From a virus, in IMG/VR virus record IMGVR_UViG_3300046028_003285, positions 1-42,040 of that record: DNA of 42,040 bases. The stretch is one strand, 5' to 3'. The first letter of the stretch is position 1. Every line of letters starts with the position of its first letter. A program made the translations under genes and the position numbers. Below are positions 9,001 to 17,279 of the stretch, in pieces. The notes below the pieces were generated by a model. The model worked only from the letters and a program-made list of their open reading frames with translations, had not been told where the DNA came from and did not search any database.

Positions 9001-11903
9001 AGTCTATTGGTGCCCGTGTCCTCGCGGAAAACGCCACTGTATGTCAATCCATTTGTTACCTGCTCTTGCTCGTAGTTCTCAATGGTAGACAACACACGTG
9101 GGCTGTACTGCATCAACGAGCCATTGAAGTCGTCTCTGATACGATCGCTTTCTACGCCGTTTCTAAAGCAAAATGCATTATATACATTATCCAATTGAAC
9201 CACGGCAGACTTCTTAGTAGATCCAGCCCCGGCACGTGTCTGTGTTGTTATGTTTCCTTCGTGAAGTCCATTACTAACGCCAAATGTTGCTACTTCATGG
9301 TAGATGTCAGCGTCACTAGAATTTGGAACCGTCTCAAGAACTACTGGTTCTTCAATCTGTGTAACCGTAAAATCTACAGTGATTGTGGATGGATCGCACT
9401 TGACGCCGTCTGTTGCAGGAGTGTTCCCGTATCCCAAAATATACATTCTAATAGCACCGTCTTTTGACTGTGTACTAGAGTTCATACCATCTTTTACGAA
9501 ATAGTCCTTGGACCTTCTAAAGAAAATGCTTTTGTATCCTTTATTTTGTCCATCCGCAAACATCACAAAATTAGAGTACGCATTATCCTCAATAAACCAC
9601 TCCTCAATGTTAGCATAGTTTGATGAAGATATGAATGTTTGTTTTGGTTGTTTAGAACCACCAACTACTTTTGATTCATCTATGCTGAATGTTATCACAG
9701 CTCCAGCTTTGATTTCTAAATCTTCATTGTTGTCTATAAACCCTGGAACTATAGCACATGATCCAATTGGGTCAGATCCTATTCCAGACGTGTTTGACGC
9801 AGCGCCTCCAGTGAAAATAGTTCTGTCTCCAAAATAATTTAAACCTCCAACAGATCGGCAATTTATTCTCCAAGAGTCATTAATAACATGACCAGACAAG
9901 TTTGAGAATCTAATCGCTACTACATTTGTATTTGTATCATCTTTTAAGTATTGAATACCTCCGGTAATAGCAACGTTTGATTCTATAACCTTAGACGATC
10001 CGAACATAGTATATTTATACGTGTTTTTACCGTCGATTGTCAATGTGAATCTTATATCTTTTCTACCGAAGTTATTTACCCAGTTTTTATTGTTCTCAAT
10101 ACCAAGATCATTTACGCCCCTTCCATAAAAAATGGGAGTCTCGATAGTTGCGAATCTAAATGTAAGTGGGTTTATGTTATTAAATACACAAGCAAAATTG
10201 CCAAATGCTCCAACTTTTTGAGGAACTCCAGTCTTTCCAGAAGCTGTAACCTTATATGTAAACAAGTTGTCATCGTTAAATGCAACGTTGTTATTTACCT
10301 TAATTTTAAGATATACCCCAGATAGGTTTGGCCTTGATGGGTTATTTAAGAAATCTTTTTCTTTAACTTCAACCTCAAGAACTTTATACTGCTCTGCACT
10401 ATAAGTAATTCCTAAAGGATCCGCCTTTATTACTATATAATCATTGGCCTTTACTTTATCTACGTCCGACTCGTTTATTAACATGTAAACGAAAGGTCCG
10501 TCTGTATAGAATATTGTTGGATATATATTGTAATATGCCCCCTTATTCTGCTTAATCATTACGCGATACTTCGTAGCAAACGCAGGAGCTTCGTTGTTTA
10601 TTGTAAGCAACAGCTTGTTTCCTGTGTCAGAGTTTTCTGGACCAATGTATACGGAGTTTTCTACAGACGTAAGCACCGTGCTCATGCGTCCATATCCGTC
10701 AACATAAGAGATACCAATCTCGTAGTCTCTGTCGCTTCGCATGGTCTTTACTGGCTCTCCAATAACATATTCTGTAGATAATTTGCTTTCTGGAACTACG
10801 TCAACGCCATAGTTCATGGTGATTGCTCCGCCAGCTATGTCTACAATATTGTAGAACTGTGTGTAGTTTCCATATACCAAACGACTTCCGATAAGCTCTT
10901 GAGCCTTCGCCTTCAACGGAACGTTATCGAACAAACGCGTTAGTTGGTTAGCAGGAAGAACGCTGTAGATTTTATTGTTTGAGAATGATCTAAATGTAGC
11001 TATGTTTCCAGAACGACTCACATAACTTATCTTGTTGTTCCAAATATCTTCTCTAGAAAAGCTATCAATAACATTTATGTTAAGTCCAGACGAGTCTCTG
11101 AATACAAGCTGTATCTCTTTTACAATGTCAGACCCGATGTCAAACGACACGTCAGCTGAGTTGTAGAAGTTAACCATAGACTTGTTTACGCCAGTCCCGT
11201 AGTCGTACTGAAAGTCTTTTGGAAAGAATGCAACCTCAGAGAATGGAGCCAACGAGCTATACTCGTTGTTCTGATACTTGTACCTGTAAGAGAAGTACAA
11301 GAACTTGTCGGTCATGTTGTTCGTGTCAGTCCCGTCAGTCTTCAACGCGATTGTAGGCGCTGTCAACGGTGGTTTTACGATAACATTGATCTCTTCTTCT
11401 GTAAAATTATTGTATGGGTAGTATGTTTTGGTATCAATTCTGCGTGGAGGATTGAGTCCGTCCGTCCAGAACAAAAGGTCACTGATGTAGTTTACACCGG
11501 TGATCAAGTACTGAGTGTTGAAGTTGAGAACATTCGCAGCACCGGCTCTTGCGTCCATCGCAATTATAGAGGTCAGTCCAGTTAGTTCGTTGTATGATGC
11601 AATAATGCTACCAGAGTTATACTTAACGAACCAAAAAATCAAGAACTCAGCGGGTACAGATATTGCACCAATAGTCTTTGCCCCGGTTAGAACTAGTGAG
11701 GAGTTACCAGAAAATGTCTTAGCAGCTGCGAGCAAGTCGCCCATCTTGGTGTTACCAAGTTCATTCGACAGAGCACCAACGTCTGACCCCTCGGACGTGC
11801 CGATGGTAACGTTCATTGCATCTCTGTACTGTCCATCTGGAACCAGGCGCTCGTCCAGGTCCTTGTTCATTATACCAGCTACTAGGCTTCTCTTTAACTC
11901 CAT
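6003..11903 (-). CDS. giant tail stabilisation protein with BACON domain
   Basis: 1966 aa. The N-terminus carries the signature MNKDLDERLVPDGQYRD (about residues 12-28) and SEGSDVGAL (about 35-43), typical of the stabilisation/tail-hub protein of crAss-like and other Bacteroidota short-tailed phages. Residues 1 to about 1110 are the conserved part. A BACON domain lies at about residues 1122-1208 (CELTVTPSSLTV, then NSGWVITNIPAWMTVAPSSG and TLTITASCG). After it come Ig-like beta segments and, from about residue 1540, repeated 55-70-aa modules. These contain paired Cys, a Gly-rich turn, Y-H/K-T and a final Val-rich strand; the last one ends at the C-terminal Cys. BACON folds are linked to carbohydrate or mucin binding. 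The ATG overlaps the stop of the connector gene at 11903. Confidence 0.85.
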   Translation of the reverse strand: MELKRSLVAGIMNKDLDERLVPDGQYRDAMNVTIGTSEGSDVGALSNELGNTKMGDLLAAAKTFSGNSSLVLTGAKTIGAISVPAEFLIFWFVKYNSGSIIASYNELTGLTSIIAMDARAGAANVLNFNTQYLITGVNYISDLLFWTDGLNPPRRIDTKTYYPYNNFTEEEINVIVKPPLTAPTIALKTDGTDTNNMTDKFLYFSYRYKYQNNEYSSLAPFSEVAFFPKDFQYDYGTGVNKSMVNFYNSADVSFDIGSDIVKEIQLVFRDSSGLNINVIDSFSREDIWNNKISYVSRSGNIATFRSFSNNKIYSVLPANQLTRLFDNVPLKAKAQELIGSRLVYGNYTQFYNIVDIAGGAITMNYGVDVVPESKLSTEYVIGEPVKTMRSDRDYEIGISYVDGYGRMSTVLTSVENSVYIGPENSDTGNKLLLTINNEAPAFATKYRVMIKQNKGAYYNIYPTIFYTDGPFVYMLINESDVDKVKANDYIVIKADPLGITYSAEQYKVLEVEVKEKDFLNNPSRPNLSGVYLKIKVNNNVAFNDDNLFTYKVTASGKTGVPQKVGAFGNFACVFNNINPLTFRFATIETPIFYGRGVNDLGIENNKNWVNNFGRKDIRFTLTIDGKNTYKYTMFGSSKVIESNVAITGGIQYLKDDTNTNVVAIRFSNLSGHVINDSWRINCRSVGGLNYFGDRTIFTGGAASNTSGIGSDPIGSCAIVPGFIDNNEDLEIKAGAVITFSIDESKVVGGSKQPKQTFISSSNYANIEEWFIEDNAYSNFVMFADGQNKGYKSIFFRRSKDYFVKDGMNSSTQSKDGAIRMYILGYGNTPATDGVKCDPSTITVDFTVTQIEEPVVLETVPNSSDADIYHEVATFGVSNGLHEGNITTQTRAGAGSTKKSAVVQLDNVYNAFCFRNGVESDRIRDDFNGSLMQYSPRVLSTIENYEQEQVTNGLTYSGVFREDTGTNRLNEFNLSTANFKYVDRFFGSIQKLYARDTDLVVFQENKVSVVLYEKNLISDSVGGGSIVSIPEVLGKQISFPGEYGISLNPESFAVWGENLFFTDARRGVALSISGNSIQEISMQGMRDWFKDLFIAGINRQKIGTFDPYNQMYVLASNDDTASPCELTVTPSSLTVDKSGQTKNIFDIQSNSGWVITNIPAWMTVAPSSGTGNQDVEADIAANNTGVSRTATLTITASCGLVRTFTITQTATVIKRRSTFVVGDPKESGKVGSQKYNYTGSGTLGYEFNDTIFKPVDVALFDTTSDVAGTNGIPAPGDTVTVYAYKDNASTLNAELNPFIPSTGNKVYYLVSNTEYTEEDYATVISLGTPVTMSLVGSEYSGTFVYTAPSNESYLYLVWDYRNTVACGSSISYSGEATTTPTIVNMGAGNGRASFTYDAQSTPDRFVVTIGGNIVADSGYVGLNSLANYNALIAAGVAEEDINLSAPYNGLVNNSTGTLSFVKTSTEETVLTVYSPLSSNSWTATTACAALSSFTLDTTNGTIANVCSQTPSTTKYHNADGGSVLVGCTIYNDAAGATVYNGGNAYHKTGTNLIFVTSSGVVTEIATCVCSETVPPIVTASDMEFIIGQSVNLKVPATNSPTSYNLVSSCTSFTLYGGSNGAVFYGANCETGYYENVVVSTSETVERCFSSGTVSIISGSDDATIIANGGCSGFSLPPGLSFDMETGIINGLVEGIGEYQATFTATNCFGTGPSTQVIISSILNDTPATPFEVFINGQATSASACGLLVLGWDYLYHNGYYTYPIVGDTVYLQSRGGNVFVGGSLWYKTNNNQSCQISNDGVVLAVFNCGSTPPTPPVPPAGGYYQATLCNSTYSAVLYDAVVRVIANGTIFKTSDGNCWTKTADLLPQTATFTVPTTLVTSASCALCTGEAAPLTEVFLTDAGTKPVVCADTNYYSYWTNGTIGVSGTLYLNSSGTTVAPAGFYKNQADLLNAHQWSGTAWILTQAC

Positions 11904-12802
11904 TACTTGATCCAGTTATCTTGGTTTCTCAATACCATTAAAATGCGTCCAGCGCTGATGTTGGACAATCGAATTTTAGCGTTTCTAAGCATCGCTGACT
12001 TCTCTTCTCTCGCACGTTTCACAACGTACTCTTGAACGCCAACCTTGTTGTTCAAAACAGCCCACTTGATGTAAGCGTAGATGAACTCCTCTGCAAGTTT
12101 GTTGACCTTCACGGCGTCATCGTCGCCATTCTCAAGACCATCAGAGATGTACTCAATAACGACCAATTTATTGCTCATGCCAGAACTGAAGTTGATAACT
12201 CCGGCAGACTTGTCAATTCTGAATGTTGGGTTGATGTTCGCAGCTTCTGCGTTTAGACCAAACCATCCGCCAAGGCTGTAGTTGAAGTACCAGTACCCAT
12301 CTACGTTCCATCCCCAACGTCCATTGGCCCAGCCCTCTCCGTAGAAGACGTCGTATGGGTACCCTTGGATGCGCTTGATGTCAAGCTCTGAGGTTCCTGT
12401 AATTACGTTTCCAGATTGGTCGTACAACACGTTGTCGTTAGAGTCCTTCAAGTATGCCTGTGCGTAGTTGACAGTCGCGTTCTCATGCAACGTGTACAAC
12501 ACGCCCTCGACCTCCATAGAGATCCTAGCGTAGTTCACGTAGTCTGGAGGCAACACCAATGTCAAGTCGGCTCCAACGTTTAGCTCTAGAACTTTTATGT
12601 TTCTAGCCGCGTCGTAGTTCAGCTCTTGGATTGCACGCTTTGCATGAAAGAGTGCATTGTATCTGTTCAGCGTTCCGATCAGCTTGTCGTCGCCAACGTA
12701 CATCAACATGAAGTTGTTGACGATGTCGGCCAAAGACACGTACTGATAGTCTCCGCTGTTATTTGGGTCAGAGTAGTATGCTTGGTTAGTTATGTATGCC
12801 AT
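11903..12802 (-). CDS. head-tail connector / ring-type protein
   Basis: 299 aa. The N-terminal half has a helical part with NRYNALFHAKRAIQELNYDA (about residues 44-63), then a beta part (VLPPDYVNYARISMEV). An aromatic Gly/Trp/Tyr-rich stretch (WANGRWGWNVDGYWYFNYS, about 156-174) follows. The C-terminus is a helical block (EEFIYAYIKWAVLNNKVG) and a basic RNAKIRLSNI motif of the type I associate with ring/connector proteins next to crAss-like stabilisation genes. Stop/start overlaps on both sides indicate translational coupling. The assignment is family pattern plus position. Confidence 0.7.
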   Translation of the reverse strand: MAYITNQAYYSDPNNSGDYQYVSLADIVNNFMLMYVGDDKLIGTLNRYNALFHAKRAIQELNYDAARNIKVLELNVGADLTLVLPPDYVNYARISMEVEGVLYTLHENATVNYAQAYLKDSNDNVLYDQSGNVITGTSELDIKRIQGYPYDVFYGEGWANGRWGWNVDGYWYFNYSLGGWFGLNAEAANINPTFRIDKSAGVINFSSGMSNKLVVIEYISDGLENGDDDAVKVNKLAEEFIYAYIKWAVLNNKVGVQEYVVKRAREEKSAMLRNAKIRLSNISAGRILMVLRNQDNWIK

Positions 12803-13494
12803 TAGCTTTGCTTAGTTTGTTCTGCGTTGTCTGATCCTGTGGCGAACTGCACTACTTCAGCTTCACGAATATTCACGCCTGCGTATGACAAGATCTTGAA
12901 AACTAAGTCGTTTTGTTCGCTTTGCGGAAGCTCAAAGTCTTGATAGTCAACAGCTGACTGGTTGAATATAGGCGAGCCTCCCACGACAGTATATGTCCAC
13001 TTAGGATCAAGAGGGTAGCGAACATACATCGCGCTGACGCTACTTGTGATCGATGCCGGGTAAACCTTAATATCATCTCCTTTTTGGTAATATGCTGGAT
13101 AGGCTGTGGTTGGTGCGGTGATGTTTGAACTCAGCAAGTTCATCACCTTGTTCTGGGCCACATATTCAATTTCTTTAGTGCCGAATAGTACAACATTAAC
13201 GTAATACCAGTCAGCAGGAAGGGCAAACGATTGAGAAGGAGCATCGTATACCAGAGTAGATGACGTAGAGAATTCATCAATTGTTTCTGCAATGTTTTTT
13301 TGAATGTTGGCGTAGCCATCATTTGCCAGTCTGGCGTTTCTTTTATTTACCCAGTTGGTGTAGTCGTAAAAGTACTGCTCAAAGATTTCAAGCTGTGCTT
13401 GCTTGGCAAATAAGTTGAACTCCTCCGGCGTAATATAACCGTTGTTATCCTTATTGAGGATAGCCATAACAGTATTTCTTACGGTGTTTATCAT
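12802..13494 (-). CDS. head completion / connector protein
   Basis: 230 aa from ATG at 13494. An in-frame ATG 30 nt further upstream lies behind the promoter and is unlikely to be used. Residues 1-35 (NTVMAILNKDNNGYITPEEFNLFAKQAQLEIFE) are the helical start commonly seen in phage connector proteins; the DNNGYITPEEF portion superficially resembles an EF-hand. A beta region with LPADWYYVNVVLFG and the strands DDIKVYPASIT and AMYVRYPLDPKW follows. It is the first gene of a new unit: terminator at 13512-13545, then a -7 box 7 nt before the ATG. Confidence 0.65.
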   Translation of the reverse strand: MINTVRNTVMAILNKDNNGYITPEEFNLFAKQAQLEIFEQYFYDYTNWVNKRNARLANDGYANIQKNIAETIDEFSTSSTLVYDAPSQSFALPADWYYVNVVLFGTKEIEYVAQNKVMNLLSSNITAPTTAYPAYYQKGDDIKVYPASITSSVSAMYVRYPLDPKWTYTVVGGSPIFNQSAVDYQDFELPQSEQNDLVFKILSYAGVNIREAEVVQFATGSDNAEQTKQS

Positions 13495-13501
13495 GTCCTC
13501 A

Positions 13502-13509
13502 CAAAGATA
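13502..13509 (-). promoter_or_regulatory. -7 promoter element TATCTTTG after terminator
   Basis: TAnnTTTG match, 7 nt before ATG 13494. It abuts the T-tract of the terminator at 13512-13545, forming a terminator-promoter junction. Confidence 0.6.
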
Positions 13510-13511
13510 AC

Positions 13512-13545
13512 AAAAAAAGGCCACCCCTTGCGAGATGGCCTTATT
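13512..13545 (-). terminator. intrinsic terminator after small capsid-associated gene
   Basis: Arms 13517-13527 and 13532-13542 form an 11-bp stem on the minus strand (with G-U pairs), closed by a GCAA tetraloop and followed by seven T residues. It lies just downstream of the stop of the 93-aa gene at 13563. Confidence 0.85.
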
Positions 13546-13562
13546 TCAAATAGTTTTAATGG

Positions 13563-13844
13563 TTACGCTACAGCAATTCCACTAACTGCGTATGGAAGGT
13601 TTGATACAGTGTACGCAACATTAGTCCAAGAAGTCTGCAAAGCAGCAACTACGGCGTTTTGAATTGCGTCACGCTCTGTTTCGTCTCCAGCGCCAGCAGT
13701 GGCATGTGTAAGTGTAACCACTTTGCCGCCACCATAAGTGACAGTAACGGTGGTTGTAGAGGCTTGTTCAATCAAAATGATTCCTGTAGCCTGAACTAGC
13801 TGATTTTGTTCGCTAGTAACTGGGATGCTTAAAAATTTCTCCAT
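13563..13844 (-). CDS. small beta-rich capsid-associated protein
   Basis: 93 aa. N-terminal strand MEKFLSIPVT, then a Thr/Val-rich beta region (TTTVTVTYGGGKVVTLTH), a short Asp/Glu helix (ETERDAIQNAVVAALQTSW) and a final hydrophobic strand. Similar small proteins sit next to capsid genes in Bacteroidota phages; a head decoration or fibre-anchor role is possible but not shown. The gene is an isolated unit, with its own -7 box exactly 4 nt before the ATG and a strong terminator behind it, which suggests high, separately tuned expression. Confidence 0.6.
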   Translation of the reverse strand: MEKFLSIPVTSEQNQLVQATGIILIEQASTTTVTVTYGGGKVVTLTHATAGAGDETERDAIQNAVVAALQTSWTNVAYTVSNLPYAVSGIAVA

Positions 13845-13848
13845 ACAA

Positions 13849-13856
13849 CAAATATA
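13849..13856 (-). promoter_or_regulatory. -7 promoter element TATATTTG, leaderless-type
   Basis: Ends exactly 4 nt before the ATG at 13844; the 19-nt gap to the upstream stop contains only this element. Confidence 0.6.
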
Positions 13857-13863
13857 CGAATAA

Positions 13864-14604
13864 TTACGATAATTTATTCTTCACAACTTCAGCAACTGGC
13901 AATCCCTCTTCGCTTTCAAAGTATACGGTCAACGCAGACACTGCGTCATCTCCTGGCTGTAAGTTCATTAACTTTCGCTTATTTCCAGGAATGTTAAACC
14001 AGATCTCTCTGTTGTTGTTACGCAATGTAAACATTCCCGCGTCCAAAGCTCTTGACGCCATGGCTGTGTCTTGCAAGTCTGGATCTGCTACCATCTCTAA
14101 GAACTCTTTTGGATACTGTCTAGCGTACAATAAGATGTCTCTCTTGATTTCTGGTGTGGTCATTGTGTCAATAACGCCACCATACAATAATTGAGCGATA
14201 GACAACATGGTTTCTAACTCCAAGTTTCTGGCGGCAATCTGTGCGTCCAACTCAATATTGAGTTCTTCGATGTCCTTAGCAGCCTCTTTCTCTGTGTTAA
14301 GCTCTCTAAATACGTCTCCATTCAATGGGTGTAAGTCCATGAATTTACTAAGCATTGGATTGTTTGATGATACAATTAATACACCATCTTCAAAGATGAT
14401 TGGTTCCAAAATCGCCTTGTCGTCCTGTTCATCCTCGAACACTGACTTTTGATTTCTAGAGTAACGAAGTGCTCGGTTTGCGGTTCCGTCAAAGTGCAAC
14501 AAAGAAAAACGCTTGGTGTTTCTCGAAGGCAACGTGTAGCTCAATGGAGCTTTGTCTTTTGTAAGGATGAATACTCGATCCTTTAGCTGATTTGATTGTT
14601 TCAT
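13864..14604 (-). CDS. capsid-region structural protein
   Basis: 246 aa from ATG at 14604. The frame is open further upstream, but that part runs through the terminator and promoter. The N-terminus SNQLKDRVFILTKDKAPLS, then LPSRNTKRFSLLHFD (about residues 28-42) and a Glu/Asp-rich helix (about 105-150), is a conserved family next to the capsid gene in Bacteroidota phages. I know no biochemical function. It follows the capsid terminator and has a -7 box at 14626-14633 with a 21-nt A-rich leader shared with the scaffold-like and GroEL genes, suggesting strong expression. Confidence 0.6.
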   Translation of the reverse strand: MKQSNQLKDRVFILTKDKAPLSYTLPSRNTKRFSLLHFDGTANRALRYSRNQKSVFEDEQDDKAILEPIIFEDGVLIVSSNNPMLSKFMDLHPLNGDVFRELNTEKEAAKDIEELNIELDAQIAARNLELETMLSIAQLLYGGVIDTMTTPEIKRDILLYARQYPKEFLEMVADPDLQDTAMASRALDAGMFTLRNNNREIWFNIPGNKRKLMNLQPGDDAVSALTVYFESEEGLPVAEVVKNKLS

Positions 14605-14625
14605 AATTTGATTTGATTTACGGTA

Positions 14626-14633
14626 CAAATATA
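14626..14633 (-). promoter_or_regulatory. -7 promoter element TATATTTG with A-rich leader
   Basis: TAnnTTTG match 21 nt upstream of ATG 14604. The leader contains TAAATCAAATCAAAT, nearly identical to the leaders at 17233 and 36474. It abuts the capsid terminator T-tract. Confidence 0.65.
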
Positions 14634-14635
14634 AA

Positions 14636-14666
14636 CAAAAAGGGTGAGTACATTGTACCCACCCTT
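14636..14666 (-). terminator. intrinsic terminator after capsid gene
   Basis: Arms 14640-14651 and 14655-14666 give a 12-bp stem (one G-U pair), a 3-nt loop and a T-rich tail on the minus strand, 22 nt downstream of the capsid stop. Confidence 0.85.
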
Positions 14667-14687
14667 CTGTGATAATCTTGGTTAAGA

Positions 14688-16088
14688 TTAAGCGGTCTTG
14701 AACAAGAAGAAGTTGTTCGCGCCCAATGTGCACAATGCACGCTCAGACAAGAAGTTAACTCTCATTGCATCCAAATCGCTAGTAGAAGCACCACCGGCAG
14801 AACCAGTAATCCAAGTCTTGTAGCGACGGTTCTCAGTTTCGCTAGCGCGGTAACGAACGTGCAAGAAAGGACGCTTAGCGTTCTTACCCAACACCATGTC
14901 GTAAACGCTAGTAGAACCAGCAGGAACCAACACACCATTAACTTCACCACCAACGATACCACCGCGCAAAGTTGCGTCGTTCAAGTATTTCCAGTCGGTT
15001 TTGTAGAAGTCATAGCCACGCTTGAAGCCTTTGAAGCCCAAGTTCAATGCCATGTTCTCGTCGTTGTTGAACACACCGTAGCTAGTTCCGTTAACGCCGT
15101 AGCTGTTTTGGGTAGACAACATATCATCGATGTCGAAACCGAAGTTACGGTTAACGAACAACATGTTCTCTTGGATAGAACCTTGCTTGTCCAAACGCTG
15201 AATGATTGCGTCGAAGTCAGCCAAGGTGCTTGGGTTACCACCACCCCAAACGTTTCCACGCTGTTCGATAGTGTAGAACAAACCGTCGGTACCCTTGTTT
15301 CCTACGTCACCGGTAGCTGCGATAGCGCCAGAAGCGGTTTCAGCAGGAACACCTTCGATCATAGCCATTTCCAAGTAGTCCTCGAAACGCAAACGAGTTT
15401 CGTGCTCAGACTTGATGTACCACAAGTAGCCAGTTGCACCATTCTCAGTAGTAACTTCTACCCATCCGATCTGAGCCATGTCAGAACCAGATACTTCGTA
15501 GTTGTCCTTAATGATGATAGGGCTGTTGTCAAAGATTGAATCTTCAGCCTCCAAAGAGCCAGCCATTCCATTGCTGCCCTTTTTAAACTCAGAACCGTAA
15601 ACAAATGCAGTAGAAGTAGTTGATACAGGAATAGTTTGACCACCAGCAGCGTAGTAAGCTACAGTGAAAGTCAATCCAGATACTGCGGTGATGATAGCTT
15701 TATCGCTTTGGGTACCACCAGCATTGCGAGACAAGAACACAGTCTGACCTACGCGGAAGTTACAGGCAGTAATGCCTGAGTCAGCAACTGTCCAAGTAGC
15801 GGTGTCAGAAGCAGCAGCAGCAGCAGAAGTACAGCTTACATACTTGGTATGCAAACGACCTTGCTCTGCCCACTTAATCAAGTCAGAGTTAGAAGGCATC
15901 TCAGCACCTACTTGGCGCAAGAAAGATGCGATAGAGCGATTACCGTAACGCTCGAATTCCTTCTCGTAAGTATCAGGAAGATACTGATTCAAGAAATCGA
16001 AGTTGGTAATGTAATTTGAAGGCAAAGTTGCCTTAACGGATGAGGGGGTTATAGCAAACCCGGGACTCACTTGAACTGATCCAGCCAT
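14688..16088 (-). CDS. major capsid protein
   Basis: 466 aa, the expected size for an HK97-fold capsid protein. It sits in the canonical place after portal and scaffold-like genes, is followed by a strong terminator and preceded by a very A-rich leader. Conserved-looking segments are the N-terminal LPDTYEKEFERYGNRSI (about residues 37-53), RFEDYLEMAMIEGVP (about 231-245), and the C-terminal DFYKTDWKYLNDATLRGG and FLHVRYRASETENRRYK. An Ala/Thr-rich beta insert at about residues 84-165 looks like an accessory surface domain. Codon choice is more uniform than in neighbours, consistent with high expression. The function is assigned from context plus pattern. Confidence 0.85.
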   Translation of the reverse strand: MAGSVQVSPGFAITPSSVKATLPSNYITNFDFLNQYLPDTYEKEFERYGNRSIASFLRQVGAEMPSNSDLIKWAEQGRLHTKYVSCTSAAAAASDTATWTVADSGITACNFRVGQTVFLSRNAGGTQSDKAIITAVSGLTFTVAYYAAGGQTIPVSTTSTAFVYGSEFKKGSNGMAGSLEAEDSIFDNSPIIIKDNYEVSGSDMAQIGWVEVTTENGATGYLWYIKSEHETRLRFEDYLEMAMIEGVPAETASGAIAATGDVGNKGTDGLFYTIEQRGNVWGGGNPSTLADFDAIIQRLDKQGSIQENMLFVNRNFGFDIDDMLSTQNSYGVNGTSYGVFNNDENMALNLGFKGFKRGYDFYKTDWKYLNDATLRGGIVGGEVNGVLVPAGSTSVYDMVLGKNAKRPFLHVRYRASETENRRYKTWITGSAGGASTSDLDAMRVNFLSERALCTLGANNFFLFKTA

Positions 16089-16111
16089 AGTTTTGTTTTT
16101 TTAGTTTTTTG

Positions 16112-17233
16112 TTATCTGTTACTCATTTTTATCTTGAGCCCACTTCCGTGGTCAGAGTCCAAAGCAACAACTTTGAAACCAGTTGTAGGCGTGAGCTGTG
16201 GTGCCGACCGAACGTCCATTTGGATATTCTTTGACTCCTTCGCTACACTGTCTACTGCTGCGGCTCTGCCTTGCTCATAAAAGTGCTTGGCAAAACTGTC
16301 TGGGTTCATCGCTACTGCGATAGCTCTGTGGTATGCAGCTGGGTCTTTAATGAATCCTTTCTCGTCTAAGAAAGAACCAATAAACTTGCTTACGTCAGAT
16401 TGAGCCTTCTTCAGTTGTTCTGGACTGCTAGGTTTAAACGAGAGAGACTTGTCGTCGATCTTAAATTCAAAACCTTTGAACTGATCGCTGAAAAGCTCGT
16501 CTGTCTTCTTAGCAAAGAACTCTGAGCGCTCTAACTGAGCCTTCTGCACTTCCTCGGATTCTTGAGCATATCTTTTGAAGTCCTCGTACATACTTTTCTC
16601 TTCGTCAGAAACTAAGCCACCCCTTGACTCAACGGGTACCTTGTACTGTTCCTTCAGTTTGTTGAAGTAGTCTTTGGCCTTTGCAAGATCTTTTTTCATT
16701 GCTAGCTTCTTCTTCTTAACGTCTTTTGGATCGTCAAGGTCTTCATCAAAGTCGTACCGAGTCTCGATTTCGTACTTTACGTCTTCGTCGTCATACTCTG
16801 GATTCTCCTGTTTGATGAATTCAGCTAGCAGTTGATTTGCAGGAACATCATCGTAGTTCTTATTCAACTGAATAAAATCTTCGATTCCTCGTCCGGTCTC
16901 TTTCTTGTATTTCAAGAACGCAGACACGTCTTCTGGTAGTTCCTCCGCCTCTTTTCTCGCCTCGAACAAATCGTCAACTGAGTTGATTTCTTTGTTGTAC
17001 CGATTCTTTAAATATGTAAGAACGTCTGTATCTTCTAGCTCCTTGGCTTGCGCCTCGGTACTTTCGATCTTTTCTGTTGTCCCGTCAGCTGCCACTACTG
17101 TGGTCTCTACCGGGGCTTCTTCAGAAGACAAGCCATGCTTCTCTTCGTGCTCTTTCAGAAGTTGTGCTTCGATTTCTTGAACAGATTTCTGTTCCTCGAA
17201 GGCTACTTCCTTTACTTTGAATTCATTTTCCAT
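16112..17233 (-). CDS. scaffolding-like acidic protein
   Basis: 373 aa, very rich in Glu, Asp and Lys, almost entirely helical with coiled-coil character (about residues 10-260), without hydrophobic core domains until a short C-terminal segment. This composition between portal and capsid genes is typical of capsid scaffolding proteins. The 23-nt gap to the capsid gene is A-rich and carries no terminator, so scaffold and capsid are probably co-transcribed. The -7 box at 17255-17262 gives a 21-nt leader with AAAATCAAAT. No protease motif was seen. Confidence 0.7.
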   Translation of the reverse strand: MENEFKVKEVAFEEQKSVQEIEAQLLKEHEEKHGLSSEEAPVETTVVAADGTTEKIESTEAQAKELEDTDVLTYLKNRYNKEINSVDDLFEARKEAEELPEDVSAFLKYKKETGRGIEDFIQLNKNYDDVPANQLLAEFIKQENPEYDDEDVKYEIETRYDFDEDLDDPKDVKKKKLAMKKDLAKAKDYFNKLKEQYKVPVESRGGLVSDEEKSMYEDFKRYAQESEEVQKAQLERSEFFAKKTDELFSDQFKGFEFKIDDKSLSFKPSSPEQLKKAQSDVSKFIGSFLDEKGFIKDPAAYHRAIAVAMNPDSFAKHFYEQGRAAAVDSVAKESKNIQMDVRSAPQLTPTTGFKVVALDSDHGSGLKIKMSNR

Positions 17234-17250
17234 ATAAGATTTGATTTTAC

Positions 17251-17276
17251 GTCACAAATTTACGAATAAATGTGAC
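17251..17276. promoter_or_regulatory. dyad overlapping scaffold/capsid promoter
   Basis: Inverted repeat GTCACA (17251-17256) and TGTGAC (17271-17276) with a 14-nt spacer flanks the -7 box TAAATTTG (17255-17262). It could be an operator for late control; no cognate regulator is identified. Confidence 0.4.
17255..17262 (-). promoter_or_regulatory. -7 promoter element TAAATTTG for scaffold-capsid unit
   Basis: TAnnTTTG match, 21 nt before ATG 17233, inside the dyad 17251-17276. It lies in the 46-nt gap after the portal stop. Confidence 0.6.
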
Positions 17277-17279
17277 ACG

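Noticed and set aside
13417-13449. EF-hand-like DNNGYITPEEF in the connector protein
   Set aside because: Only one loop-like stretch with no paired EF-hand; the helix pattern is typical for connector proteins, so calcium binding is not claimed.
12802-13524. Longer starts for the connector (13524), capsid-region gene (14733), groEL (36534) and others
   Set aside because: The extra codons would run through the promoter, and in three cases a terminator; the internal ATG next to the promoter was preferred.
17251-17276. Possible CRP-type site (TGTGA/TCACA)
   Set aside because: The half-sites are in the opposite order and the spacing is 14 nt; only a generic dyad was reported.
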